From: Leptobrachium leishanense | Taxonomy: Eukaryota > Chordata > Amphibia > Anura > Megophryidae | Assembly (NCBI GenBank): GCA_009667805.1 | Contig: CM019069.1 | Location: forward strand, 91,981,204-92,045,203 | Direction: 5' to 3' | DNA: 64,000 nucleotides | Shown: piece after piece, positions 10,525 to 22,738 of the stretch | Layout: every line of letters begins with the position of its first letter | How positions within the stretch are numbered: the first letter of the stretch is position 1 | The notes under the pieces: model-generated | What the model saw: only the letters and a program-made list of their open reading frames with translations | What the model was told of the DNA's origin: nothing | Databases searched by the model: none | Position numbers and translations under genes: made by a program

Positions 10525-11670
10525 TCAGAGCAGATTCGGTGGTACCTGATGGCCTGGCTGTAGATGATGCCTTGTTTGGTGTGGGAAGGATGAAGCTGGC
10601 CTTGTGGAGGTAGCTCGGCCTGTCTGTGGGTTTCCTGTACACAGATGAGTGCAGCTGCTGTCGTTGGCAGCTGATATGGTGCAGTCTAGGAAGCTCACAC
10701 TGTGCTTGGAAAAATCCATCTTGAGTTTGATCGATGGGTGGAACATATTGAATGCCTTGTGAAAGTCTAGAAGGCGTTCCTCTCCTTCTGTCAATATGAT
10801 GAAAATGTCATCGATGTATCTCCTATATTTGTGTGGTTTGTGAGGGTGGATGTTCAGGAACCTCTGTTCTAGATCTGCCATGAAAAGATTGGCATATTGT
10901 AGCGACATTTTACTACCCATAGCGGTCCCAGTCATTTATAGGTAGCAGTTATTGTTGAAGCTGAAGCAGTTGTGTGTGAGAATAAATTCAATCAGCTTGG
11001 TAATAATTTCACCGCTATATTTATGTGGAGTGTTGTGGGAGGAGAGAGATTTGAGACAGGCATTAATAACATCGTTATGTGGGATGTTGCTGTATAGGGA
11101 TTCTACATCGATTGTAACTAATATAGTGTCGGCCGGTAGTTTCTGAATATCTTGAGTTTGTTTAGAAAGTCTGTGGTGTCCTGTATATAGATGGCAGTGT
11201 GGGTAACTAAGGGTTTCAGGATACCCTCTATAAGGCCAGAAATTTGTTCGGTAAGTGTGTCCATACCTGTGATAATGGGTCATCCTGGGTTCCCGGGCTT
11301 GTGGATTTTGGGCAGCATGTAGAAAGCGCCCATGCGAGGATTGGAAGGCACCAGATTCTCCAATTCCTGCTGTAGGTGTTTGGGGAATGAACGACCTGAT
11401 AAGTCTAACCAGTTGGGTTTTGTATTCTTTCGTTGGGTCTTGAGTCAATTTCCAGTAATAGTTTTCATCGGTCAGTTGTCTGTCACCTTCTGCAATGTAG
11501 TCCTGGATGTTCATGATAACTACTGATCCCCCTTTGGCAGCTGGCTTGATGATGATGATGTTGTTGTTGCTGGATAGATTTTTTAGGGCCATCCTTTCTG
11601 CTTGTGAGAGGTTCAGTGGTATTTTTTTCTGCAGCTGCTGCTGTGTGGTAACCAGGGATGTCACTCTCAT
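10525..11670 (-). pseudogene. Penelope-like reverse transcriptase
   Basis: Two minus-strand frames of the same phase (11670-10936 and 10935-10525) are split by one TAA. Motifs in order are VTIDVESLYSNIPH, TGTAMGSKMS and the catalytic YRRYIDDIFIIL (near 10820). Between residues 75 and 150 of the first frame, the text matches Penelope RT only in another phase, so two compensating shifts are present. The RT family is distinct from LTR and LINE enzymes and is related to telomerase. The gene is dead. Confidence 0.85.
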
Positions 11671-12227
11671 GCGGAATTTTTAGATATAGCTCTCCAATTT
11701 GTCATTGTGTCCTGCTGCAGGTGTGAAATCTTGGTTCCTAGCTTTCCCTTTGTTGGTCATTGTAGAAATATTGTCATTTTTGTCAAAGAAAAATTCCTTC
11801 AGTCTCAGTCTTCTAAAAAACTCCTCCAAGTCTGAGTATAATTGGATGTGGTCCAGTTTGGTGCTGGGACAAAAGGTTAGTCCTTTGGACAGGATTGCTT
11901 TTTCAGGTATGGACAGTTTATGAACACAATCTCAGAATAGTCTGTGAGGGGTTCACTGATGCTAGCAAGCAGATAGTTATAAATAACTGGGCAGATTAAT
12001 ATATATATACAGTTGTGTTCAAAATTATTCAACCCCCACTGAAATTGAGTGTTTTGGCCAGTTTGACATTGATTTTGATCATTCAGTCATCTTGCTTACA
12101 ATTAAATCAAAGAGGCACGTGTAGGTCAGACAAATATAACATAACATTTATAATGAAATAACCACAAATGTCTTTTCTGTGCGCACATCATTATCAGTTT
12201 TATTCAACCCCCAAGTGACATTCAATC

Positions 12228-13274
<1,047 letters not shown>

Positions 13275-13423
13275 CTAGAAGGAGCTGAGTATCACAGTCA
13301 TTTTAAAGCTGCCTAATTGGTGCTTATTATGCTTTATAGCTGCTCAGTGACATCCACAGGTGTTTTCAATACCTGATTGAAAACACTTGAATGAACCTCT
13401 GTTCTTCAGAGTGGTAGTCTTAA

Positions 13424-13859
13424 GGCTAGGGACAGATGAGCGCATTTTCTGCAGCCACCGTCAAAATGTACGTCGATGCGTGCGCACGCATTTTTTCACG
13501 GAATACGCTTAAGTGGTCAGACGATGCGCAATTCTGGACGTATTTCATGACGATGGGGTGAAAAGAAGTCTAGGGAAATCCGGCTGTTTGAACGTTATGT
13601 AGGCCGCACACTAGCAGCGTCTGACATCTCCTAATCACGCACACACGCTGCTATGCAGCCGCAGCGCACTCTGTACGTCAGTACCAGCGGTTTCACGTTC
13701 TGATAAAAATGCGTTCATTTGCCGGTTGCGTGGTGTCGGCGCACTTTCGTACGCACGTACTGCGTATATTGGCCGTCATTGGCCGTTATGTGCTGCTACT
13801 GCCGCCGTGATTTAGTGCGTCTGCACGCGCGTTCCGACTGCCCCACTCTGACCCTAGCC
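13424..13859. mobile_element. TTAA-flanked MITE (family F2) nested in Tc1
   Basis: The 436-bp segment has terminal inverted repeats GGCTAGGG and CCCTAGCC and is flanked by TTAA on both sides (13420-13423, 13860-13863). It has no coding frame. TTAA duplication is the signature of piggyBac-type transposases. It landed immediately beside the inner direct repeat of the Tc1 right end. A relative of the same length, once its own insertion is removed, lies at 54656-57211. Confidence 0.88.
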
Positions 13860-14076
13860 TTAAGGGGTTGAATAATTGTGTCAATGAAGAATTCACAAAA
13901 GAAACATTTACTACTGTATTACCAAACCAATTGATGTCATTTTAGTTGCATATGGTTCTTTAAAAAGTCATTGTAGAATTTCATTCTGAATACAATTACA
14001 AATGTACACTAAATTCCCTAAAACCCTTTACAGCATTGGGGGTTGAATAATTTTGAACACAACTGTATATATATTA

Positions 14077-15057
14077 CACTCACCGGCCACTTTACTAGGT
14101 ACACCTGTTCAATTGCTTAACACAAATTGCTAATCAGCCAATCACATGGAAGGAACTCAATGCATTTAGGCATCTAGATGTGGTGAAGTCAAATTGCTAA
14201 TCTTCAAACCGAGCATCAGAATGGGCAAGAAACAGTATTTAAGGGTAGGGATGTGCGTTTCGGGTTTCGGAATTTCAGAATTTTCACGAAATTTCCCGAT
14301 TCGTGCATTCGGATTCAGCCGATTTTACGAAAGTTTTCAGATCCGAATGTTCTGAAAACGGAAACTTTACGAAACGAAACGAAAATTTGTTCGGAATTTT
14401 CGAATGGACTAGAAATGTGTAAAATCGAAAATCATTTTCGTTCCATTCGTAAGTTCGGCTCCATTCCTGATTTCGGTTCCATTTCAGTAATTTCGGACAT
14501 CATATTTTTCGGTTATATTGCTGATTCTGTAATTTTGTATCATTCCCATCTCAATGTATCCTTCTTGTAAAACATGAGAAATCTCAATGTCAGAATTATC
14601 GTATCGACAGAAATATCGGACCCGAAAAACCATTAGTTTACGTCAAAACGAATAGACACTTTGAAACGAGGAGAGCAGACGTTCCGAATAACACGGAAAT
14701 TTCCGAAATTACGAAAAAAGTCGATACGGAAACAAACCGAAACGGAAATCGTCCGAAACGAGCCGAAATGAAAATTTACAGCATACGAACGAACCGAACC
14801 GAATCGAACAGAAAAAAAAAATCGGTGCACAAGTCTATTTAAGGGACTTTGAACATGTCATGGCTGTTGGTGCCAGACGTGCTGGTCTGAGTGTTTCAAA
14901 AACTGATCTCTTGGGATTTTCACCCACAGCCATCTCTAGAATTTACGGAAAATGGTCGGAAAAAGGGAAAATATCCAGTGAGCAGCAGTTGTGTGGCGAA
15001 AATGCCTTGTTGATGTCAGAGGTCAGAGGAGAATGGGCAGACTGGTTAAAGATGATA
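14077..15057 (+). mobile_element. Second Tc1-type transposon, 3'-truncated and split
   Basis: This element begins CACTCACCGGCCACTTTACT just after a TA, a well-known vertebrate Tc1-type terminus. Its transposase N-terminus follows in two parts around a hAT MITE. Sequence after 14846 reads VGARRAGLSVSKTDLLGF and then a HTH-like segment, with shifts. Homology stops near 15057, so the catalytic domain and right end are missing. Confidence 0.7.
14246..14837. mobile_element. hAT-type MITE
   Basis: The 592-bp segment begins TAGGGATGTGC and ends GTGCACAAGTCTA. It is flanked by a perfect 8-bp duplication tttaaggg (14238-14245, 14838-14845), the size made by hAT transposases. The interior is a low-complexity mix of GAAAC, TTCGG and CGAAA words with no coding capacity. 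It interrupts the Tc1-type fragment. Confidence 0.85.
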
Positions 15058-15074
15058 GTGATATCTGCTAATAA

Positions 15075-15960
15075 GGGAGGAGATGTAGGTAGGGGCGCGG
15101 TTATTGAGACCTTTGTACGCGGGTACCAGTATTTTGAATTGGATTCTAAAGGAAACAGGGAGCCATTATGATTGACAAAGGTTTGTGGTGTGAGAAGTGC
15201 ACGAGGTGAGGTGGATGAGCCTCGCACAGGCGTTCATTACAGACTGCAGAGGGAGAATCTGGGATCTTTTAAGGCCAGAAAAAATGAGGTTACAGTAGTC
15301 AAGGCGGGGTATAATAAGAGCATGGATGAGCATTTTAGCATAGTCCTGATTGAGACAGGAACGGATGCGTGCAAAGTTATTTTTTGGTGAAAGTAGCAAG
15401 ATTTGGTTAGTGACTGAATGTGAGGAGTGGAGGAGAGCTCGGAGTTGAAGAGGACCCAGAGGCAATGAGCCTAAGAGGTAGAAGTAATAGTGGCACCATT
15501 CACCTGCAGATAAATGGGTGCAGGAATGTTGACTTTCGAGGGAGGGAAGATGAGAAGTTCAGTTCTGGAGAGGTTAGACTTTAGGAAACGGGAGGTCATC
15601 ATGAGAGCTGGGCAGGCTGTAACATGGTCCAACAGGGGAGGAGAGAGATCGGGGGAGGAAAGGTAGATTTGGGTGTCATTAGCATAAAGGTGACATTGAA
15701 GTCCATAGGAAGAAATGAGGTTGCCCATGGAGGCAGTATTGATCAAGAAGAGTAGGGGACCCAGGACAGAGCCTTGAGGTACTTCAACTGAAAGAGGAAC
15801 CGAGGGTGATGAGACACCAGTGAATGAGACACTAAAGGAGTGAAGATAGAGATGGAAAGAGAACCATGAGAGAGCTGTGCCACTGAGGACAAATTGACGC
15901 AATGTGAGGAGCAGGAGAGGGTAGGGTAGTCAACAGTGAAGTCTCTTAACAGGGCTGATG
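15075..15960 (-). pseudogene. L2-type LINE reverse transcriptase fragment
   Basis: Minus-strand frames hold [32 protein letters not shown] (YADD degraded to YAND) and, in a second frame, IPRLDYCN. They are the same blocks, in the same order, as in the two better L2 copies at 38877-40759 and 43966-47935. Both ends are truncated and several frame breaks are present. Confidence 0.8.
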
Positions 15961-16083
15961 CTGCTGCTCTGGACATTTCGTCATCCTGGTGCCTGCTGGA
16001 TCAGCAGCAAACAGACCTGCTTTTGGTCTTTTGCATTCTCTTATTGACAGACGATACACACTTATTTTTGCACTGAGACTTTT

Positions 16084-17898
16084 TTGTTATTTTATTTTTT
16101 TATTTAGTGAATTTATACAATACAGAAAAATCACGAAATCAAACATATATAAATGCAGCCACTTAAGGCCGGCCAAGGTAACTACGGTCAGCTGGTCAGA
16201 AAACATGCAGCGCAAAGAAGGACAGGGCGGTAAAAAGTAATAGAAGGGCAGAAAGTACCATATGCAGGCAAAAAAGCAAACGAACTATAAAATGCAGGCT
16301 GGGACTTATCAAAACAAATTACGAACCGTCCTAAGAGTCCAGACACTAGGCCAAGCTAGAGACCAGAGACACGTAAGCATATAAGAAAAATGCAGGGCGG
16401 GGTAATTCAGTGAACCTCAGTCCTGGAGAGGTAGGGGGCAAAGAAACCAGCATTCAATCCGGCCGAGGGTCCGGAGGATCCGGTGAGAGGCCCGCAGCCG
16501 CAAGGTCAATCCAGGCCGCCGCGGGATCCGTGATGGTATAGGGGATGTTGGCGTGGGTCACCACCAAAGCTCCTGCCAGACTCCAGCGATATCGGACACC
16601 CTGTCGGCGAAGAACTGATGTCACTTCACGAAAACGCCTGCGAGCCATCAGGGTCTAGAATGGGAGATCGTGATACAGGGCCAGGGTGGAGCCCTCAAAG
16701 CGTATGGATCCCTCGCGCCCGGGGCAGACATAACCTTGACCTTGAAAGCCACGTCACGGAAGACCACCACGACGTCTCGAGGAGCCCCAGGTGGGTTCGT
16801 CGCAGGTCTCCTGACCCGGAACATCGACCCAAGCATGTCAGGTGTGTCAGGGGGAAGCCCCGCGACCTGAAGCGCAAGACGGGTCACGTAGGATGGCAGA
16901 GCGTCGGAGGTAACAGAGTCCGGGACACCCCTGACCCTGATGTTTCGGTGTCTGTGTCTCGTTTCAAGCATCTCCACAGAGCGTGTCAGAAGCTCGACTT
17001 GGGATCAAAAACCGGCGACCTGACCAGACAGGTGAGTTTGTTCCGTTGTCACAGCAGAGGTCATCTCCTGCACCACCTTCACCTGAGCACGCAGCGCCGC
17101 CACCTCCGTGCGGACTGCCGCCACCTCAGGCTGCCACACCTCACGCATAACCCGGAGCTCCTCCAAGATCCTGCGGAAATCCCCCATCGTGGAGGGGAGA
17201 TGGTCGTCTTCCTCCTGCACCTGCTGCTGTCGAGGTCCCGTCTCCACTGCAGACTGATGATCCGAGGTCACACTGTTACTGGCGGAGGTAAGGGGGAATC
17301 TCAGCCGGGTCCCCATCAAAAATGGCGATGCCCCGGACGATGTCCGCAGTGCTGCTTTTCTCTTCTTCTGTGCCCGTTTCCTAGCAGCCGCCGAGAGGGG
17401 TCGGGAGTCAGACGCCGGTGACTGCGGGGCAAGCCAGGGCATCCCAGTAATACCCCCCTGAGGTTCATAGTCGCTGTCAGCCTCCGAGGAGCCATAGCCT
17501 GGGGGAGGGAGAAGCAGTCAGTCCCGTAAAAGCAGACCCACCTCGCAGAACATCCCGAATGTCCCTCTGTTGGGGGGCCCGTCGCTGGGAACGACCGGTA
17601 GGCATGATTCCGGAGATGCTGGCACGTGGGCGCAGGGCGGTGAGGGGATTCCAATACGCCTCGAGTAGGCTTCCAAGATGGCTGCGGTGACTAGGCCCAA
17701 ATCGCGCTGCCAGCAGTAATCCGTCCCCGGGCGCGAAACTCAGGGCTAAATCAGGTACCTCAACTCTCCAGGATCCCTCGAGCCAACCGGGAAGCTCACA
17801 GGACACCACAAACGGTGAAAAAGGTAGTAAAAATCTGTGGTAAACACAGAGCTCCTTCAAAATGCTGCCGCTCACTTCCACAGCTAGCTCCGCCCCCA
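16084..17898 (-). mobile_element. ORF1-only L1-type insertion (half-LINE candidate)
   Basis: A perfect 13-bp duplication cactgagactttt (16071-16083 and 17899-17911) brackets the insertion. On the minus strand it begins GGGGGCGGAGCTAGC and encodes an L1 ORF1 protein. A ~350-bp 3' region follows and ends in AATAAA-containing A-rich sequence at 16084. No endonuclease or RT sequence lies between ORF1 and the tail. The plan matches mammalian HAL1 (half-L1) elements. Simple internal deletion of a full L1 is the alternative. Confidence 0.75.
16454..17442 (-). pseudogene. L1 ORF1-type RNA-binding protein
   Basis: Frame 17442-17005 has a basic N-terminus and then a heptad-like coiled coil (around AAVRTEVAALRAQVKVV). 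It continues in the same phase at 16977 after one TGA, with the RRM signature LETRHRHRNIRVRGVPDS. A frame change at about 16650 leads to the C-terminal domain RRRFREVTSVLRRQGVRYRW and YTITDPAAAW. Coiled coil, RRM and CTD in that order define L1 ORF1p, the trimeric nucleic-acid chaperone that coats LINE RNA. Two breaks make this copy a pseudogene. Confidence 0.82.
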
Positions 17899-18139
17899 CA
17901 CTGAGACTTTTCACCTTTCTAGCAGTAGCAGTAAGTTACCAAACCCCGTAGAAGGATCATTTCACTAGCCAGAAGCCCCGTTCTACGGTGAGCCAGGACC
18001 TGCAAAAGGCTCGTCAGTATGGAGGTGAACCTCACAAGTGCACAATATGTACCCAAATGGGAGAGCTCTATGTAGACCAGTGGGAAACTCTGGTGCTCCG
18101 CTGCAGAGGTCCGCCCGTCCTCCAAACGCATAGGAATAA

Positions 18140-18965
18140 GGAAAACCGCGTTCCACGGAAAAGGTTTTATTTGGATGTCAGTAGACAAAAAAACATGACG
18201 TTTCGGCCACCACAGGCCTTAATCATGCCTATATCCCCAATGCAAAGTTCTAACATATAAATATCCTTTCCACCTCTCAATTAACACCTGAGGGTGGGGA
18301 AAATACTAAATCCTATGCCAAAGTTGGAGATTGAAGTTCGTAGAATCTTGGAAGATGCCATGAGTGTAGATATTATTGATGAAGATTTATGCAAATTTCT
18401 AACCAAAGAGAATCCGGTATTGCCGGTATTTTATGTACTACTGTGCTTCCAGGTGGTGGATTGGGTACCACCACTGAGAAGGGGAGGGGATCGTAGGAAA
18501 ATCTTGAAAAAGAAAGAAAAGTCTTGGATTCATATATTGGACACATTGTGGCCAAGGGGCCTTAATAGAGAATTTAATTTAGAGATTTTTTTTATGTCAA
18601 TTTGAGTACTTATTGCTTTTTTCTCCTTCTTTGTTATAGGAATCTAGTAATCAATGCAATTTAGTGAATAATGATAAAACATAATAAGATCATGTATGAA
18701 TTATTTGTATTGAAATGTGTTTGCAGTGTAGTAGACGTAAGGGGTGCCAGATGGCAGATGTAGTAAGGGGTTAAACTCCTCATTTTATTTCTCCCCACCC
18801 TCAGGCGTTAATTAAAAGGTGGAAAAGATATTTATATGTTAGAACTTTGCATTGGGGATATATGCATGATTAAGGCCTGTGGTGGCCAAAACGTGGCGCT
18901 TTTTGTCTGCTGACATCCATATAAAACCTTTTCCATGGGATACACATCCGTGTGGCACGCAGTTT
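18140..18965 (+). mobile_element. Deleted Penelope derivative flanked by inverted repeats
   Basis: About 160 bp at 18142-18300 recurs inverted at 18783-18945; both arms include the block around GGCCTTAATCATGC and CCCACCCTCAGG. Between them a 104-codon frame (18294-18605) joins an RT N-terminal motif (KFLTKENPVLPVFY) directly to the C-terminal end of a Penelope endonuclease (RRGGDRRK, then PRGLNREFNL). The catalytic RT and most of the endonuclease are therefore deleted. Inverted terminal segments are common in Penelope-like elements. It cannot be autonomous. Confidence 0.65.
18184..18232 (-). ncRNA. Degenerate hammerhead-like motif, left arm
   Basis: The minus strand reads ATGATTA, then a GGCC/GGCC stem, then GAAACGTC. 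It resembles the hammerhead core with two changes in CUGANGA. The inverted copy at 18864-18897 has AAAA in place of GAAA. Activity is unlikely in either. Confidence 0.35.
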
Positions 18966-18989
18966 TACTTTTTTCCTATGAGTATGGAG

Positions 18990-19870
18990 GCGACGCAGAG
19001 TTGTCTTTACCACAGGTGAAGTGGGGCAGCTGCCCTGGACCCATATATTACATGGGGCACACTGCAAGTGCTCCTTGCACATTAGAAGAGGCATTGCCAG
19101 GGGCCTGGCTGATGTGCCTCATCCAAAGGCATTTGCACCTATTTTGGTCCCATGTATCCCCATTTCCATGCACCCCACAAGGGCAAGTGAGGTAATAGCT
19201 TTTAGCTGTTGCCTGGCTTGTAAGTTGGTCTGGGAGAGATCTTGGAAGATCTGTGAGTGCCTGGGTTTTGCATGCAGCTTGTAATATCTCCTTCTTGAGA
19301 AGGAAATGATGGATTCAGCAGATAATGTCATGGGGAACAAATGTTGAAGGGTTTCGGGGCCCAAGCACTTGGTAAGCACAATCATATCCAAATGGGTTGT
19401 CCCCGGGGCCTCACAGAAGCACATTAAACAGGGCTTGAAGTATGAGCGGTAGATCTTCGTCACCAATGTTCTCTGGATAAACTCACACCCAGAAATTATT
19501 GTGGCATCCACGGTTGTCTATATCATCCACATGTCTATGCAGGCAAGTTAGACATTTGACCTTGTCAGTGACCTGTGCCTTAAGGTTGTCATTGTGAATA
19601 AATAGAGTCTCGTTCGTCCTAACACCTGGACACAGCTTATTGAACAGATGCTCCTAACTCAGACAACTTGGTATCTGATTTTACCTCCAGGTGAGCAAAC
19701 ATGGAGGCAATGTCTGATTTGGTGGGGAGAAGGTGCAGGGTTTCCATTACTTCAGTGTCCTCAGGAATCATGGATGTTAACGGGCTATGGATTTCCTCTA
19801 CCACAGTGCATTCAGACTGCAAGGTTGGTCATGGGTGTTTGTCCTAAATGGTCATCACTCCATTCAATCA
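18990..19870 (-). pseudogene. L1 ORF1 relic
   Basis: Minus-strand frames include LPTKSDIASMFAHLEVK (19822-19637). In other phases they include an RRM-like DNRG...GDEDLPLILQALFN, then VLGPRNPS and HHFLLKKEILQAA. These are L1 ORF1 coiled-coil, RRM and CTD blocks in order, but stops and shifts are frequent. No 3' tail or target duplication was found. Confidence 0.65.
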
Positions 19871-20463
19871 ATTAGAGCCCCCAGTCACATGCTTTTGGCC
19901 CAGGGATATCCTGTAGAATTTTATTATGGCTCATGGTAGGCAGTGCGGCAATGTATTATGTATGGTTTTTGCTGCCTGGGTAAAGAGCTTGTCTTTCATG
20001 CATCCATCAACCTTGGAATTCTAGTCATGCTGCATGACAGATGGATATATTTGTGAAAGATAACCTTAGTTATACTACCAATTTCAATGCTATAATCATT
20101 AATTGTCAAAGGTTTTCCCTAGAGAACCGTTGATTAGGTTTGTCTACTTATTGATGCACTTCTGATTCTTTTTTTTAAACTAAGCTTGAGATTTGCATAG
20201 TGATATTCACTCTTTTATAATCAATTACCAGTAGATTGCACGGTAGGGTGCTGAATATTATATGCTAATGCAAACTGAATGATGTGTGTCTGATATATTA
20301 ATAAAGGTTTCTATACAATTTAGATATGACTTCGCAGTACATTTGAATGCTTGACAAAACACTAGTGTATTTCCGTCAGTGTTAATTTGTAAAGTAGATT
20401 TTCCTTATGCACTGCTCAAATCACAGTGCACAGTTTTTGAACCTGCACTCACTCGATCACATG
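19871..20463. other. No gene recognised
   Basis: The stretch looks unique and moderately AT-rich. No frame, terminal repeat or RNA signal could be supported. Confidence 0.6.
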
Positions 20464-20465
20464 TA

Positions 20466-20545
20466 CACTATATTGCCAAAAGTATTTGCTCACCTGCCTT
20501 GACTCGCATATGGATAGGTGAGCGAATACTTTTGGCAATATAGTG
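20466..20545. mobile_element. 80-bp hairpin MITE with TA target site
   Basis: A near-palindrome has ends CACTATATTGCCAAAAGTAT on both strands, with about 34 bp per arm. It is flanked by TA (20464-20465, 20546-20547), as for Tc1/mariner elements. It would fold into a single long hairpin. Confidence 0.85.
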
Positions 20546-20547
20546 TA

Positions 20548-21435
20548 CGTTAATAAACTTGTGCGAACAATGATCAAAAAATACAAGAGAAAAGACATCT
20601 TCCTTGTGAAAGTTAAACAAAGGACTTAACACTTAATAGCCCAAATTACTGCTCAAGTGTCATAAGATGTCTTATTTATGTAACTCCCTATATTTAAAAT
20701 GATCGTATAGTTTAAACCTGACCTGGAGTGTATAATTCAATCTGTCACTAAGAAGCAAGAACGTACCACTGCCTCCTGTGCTTTGTGTTCTCAGTATAAG
20801 AGGCTCAAGTAAAAAACATCATTGTTGTTCCCTTGTAACTTTTAGCTAGAACTATCGCAAAGCCATCACTTTATATTGATATTTCACAGTAAGGTGAAGT
20901 GTTACAGAAAAAGCTGAATGTTGTATTTCAGAGACCCAACAGCATTATGCAATGTGCTCAAAGATATTCAAGATCCTAGTGATATGTAATATATGTGGGT
21001 GTATTACAGAGCCTCCAATAAATGAGGGGTTTATAATTTTACCCAAGTACAGTATGGATTGTTGACCACCATGAACATTGAGTGGGTATGAGTCATGTGA
21101 TTAAGATTTTAATGGGCCAAGAGCTAAACATTTTAACAGACCTTTGTCTGATGCCTTTCGGCTTTAAATGTTTCATTGCCCAATCCATCCCCACTCTGCC
21201 ATTGTCCTAAACCTCTCAGCCACTCATAGCACCAATGTGCTATTGTTCATCACGTTGGAGGCATTTGGTGCCAAAATAATTAGCTTTTCATTGGCCCAGT
21301 TATAGGATATGGGTCTGCAGCTGCAGCTCCAATATTCCCTAGACCTGACAGAGCACCCAGTTATATGTAGTATTTAATTCTTAATTGCCAGTTTGCAATG
21401 AAAATCCCTCGGATTGAGTTTTACACACCAGAGGT
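20548..21435. other. No gene recognised
   Basis: The stretch looks unique, and no coding, RNA or terminal-repeat signal was supported. Confidence 0.55.
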
Positions 21436-21650
21436 TGATTGAGCAGAGACTTGTGGCTGGATGGAGTAGAGGTAACATCACCGCTCTATAACTGTGCAGA
21501 CACAGGTTCAAATCCTGGCAAGAGCACCTCTCCAGTAAGTGTCCTTGGGCAAGACACCCAACGGTACATACATGTCTATCCAGGACATACTTAAAAAGGA
21601 GAGAAATCTCAATGTATCCTTCCTGGTAAAATACTTCATAAAAAAAAATC
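21436..21650 (+). mobile_element. tRNA-derived SINE with LINE X tail
   Basis: Box A (TGGCTGGATGG, 21454-21464) and box B (GGTTCAAATCC, 21505-21515) are spaced as in a tRNA-type pol III promoter. A central GTCCTTGGGCAAGACACCC block follows. The last 65 bp (from CCAGGACATACTT) match the 3' end of LINE X at 42055-42110 and end in a short A-rich tail. A shared 3' tail lets LINE RT mobilise a SINE, so LINE X is the likely partner. The acceptor-stem pairing of a real tRNA is absent. Confidence 0.75.
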
Positions 21651-22148
21651 GTATCTGGTCTCAGGCGATCCCAGCAGTAGTAGGTAGTTCATATTAACCT
21701 CTCTAGCAGTCTAATTTTTTCAAAATTTCGTGTCTAAAAGCGTCTCAACTTTTTTTAAAGGAAACGTGTTTTTGTACATAGTTAGCCTGTAATAATTAGG
21801 AATCACGCACTGAAATCCGTGCAATCAAGAGTCCTTACTGGTAAAATCCTTTATAAATAAATAAATAGTAAATACACTGAGTCCGATAAAGTTTGAAACA
21901 ACATAATAATTTATTGTCCCAAAAATAATTATCCAAAATAATGCAAATAAATGATATTCAATAAAATACAACAAAAAACACTGAAATCTGTCTGAAAACA
22001 AGGCTGAGACGATGTATGGTCTGTTTCTTATCCTGTAGTGCCACCTAGTGGCCGTTCATAAACATTGCAAATTGTATTATACAGTGCATTATAATTTTTT
22101 TCTAAGTTTGCTGCCTGGTCCCGCCCCCTGCATTGTGTGACTCGCAGG

Positions 22149-22738
22149 TGTCACAGTTCCCAGATCCCACCATGCAGCCCTTAAAGCCCAACACTCCACA
22201 GAGCCAAAAAGCTATCAACAGAGTAGCCGTAGAACAATCCCTAACTGTCTGGTCCTTAAAAATTGGCCAGGTATAAGTATACTAGCAAGACAGAAAGGGT
22301 TAAGCAAAGACAATGTCGTAATACAAACCCAGGTCAGCAACACGGGGATAGTCAGCCGAGCCAGAGTCAGGAATACAGAGAATAGAATAGTCAAATGGAA
22401 TAGCCGGGTCGATATCAGTGCAGTAGCGTAGTACAAGGAAAATAGTCTAGGGCAACAGAAGACAGAATGGTCAGAAAACAAGCAGAGGTCAATAACAGGT
22501 TAAATCATGAGAGAATTCAGGTACAGGAAGCTCAGGTCTGGATAACCACGATCTGGCACTGCTTAGAAGGAACTGTGGGTTTTTAAAGACCTTCACCAGG
22601 CCGCGCCCCCCTCTCAAGCCGCGCCTCATGCAGCCACCTCCCTGCCTGTCTCTATTTAAACCGGGTGTTGGTCAGCGAGCAGCATCAGACATGCTGCCTT
22701 CAAGCACACTGGAGAGGCTGGAAGCCCCCAACGTTACA
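22149..22738 (-). repeat. 3' LTR of the chromoviral gypsy element
   Basis: The 590-bp direct repeat of 27139-27725 has high identity by eye. As written on the plus strand it starts TGTCACAGTTCCC and ends AACGTTACA. Confidence 0.93.

Larger units (their letters stand above)
9411..11935 (-). mobile_element. Penelope-like element with GIY-YIG endonuclease, decayed
   Basis: Minus-strand frames give a Penelope-type RT (11670-10525) followed by a GIY-YIG endonuclease (10265-9809). The distal end (9411-9535) has a terminal segment also found at 48180-48320 in the opposite orientation. Order and motifs are those of endonuclease-bearing Penelope-like elements. Frames are broken by stops and shifts, so it is inactive. 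The limits are approximate because no target duplication was identified. Confidence 0.8.

Noticed and set aside
21454..21515. tRNA gene
   Set aside because: Box A and B are present but acceptor and other stems do not pair, and the 3' part is a LINE-type tail, so it is a SINE.
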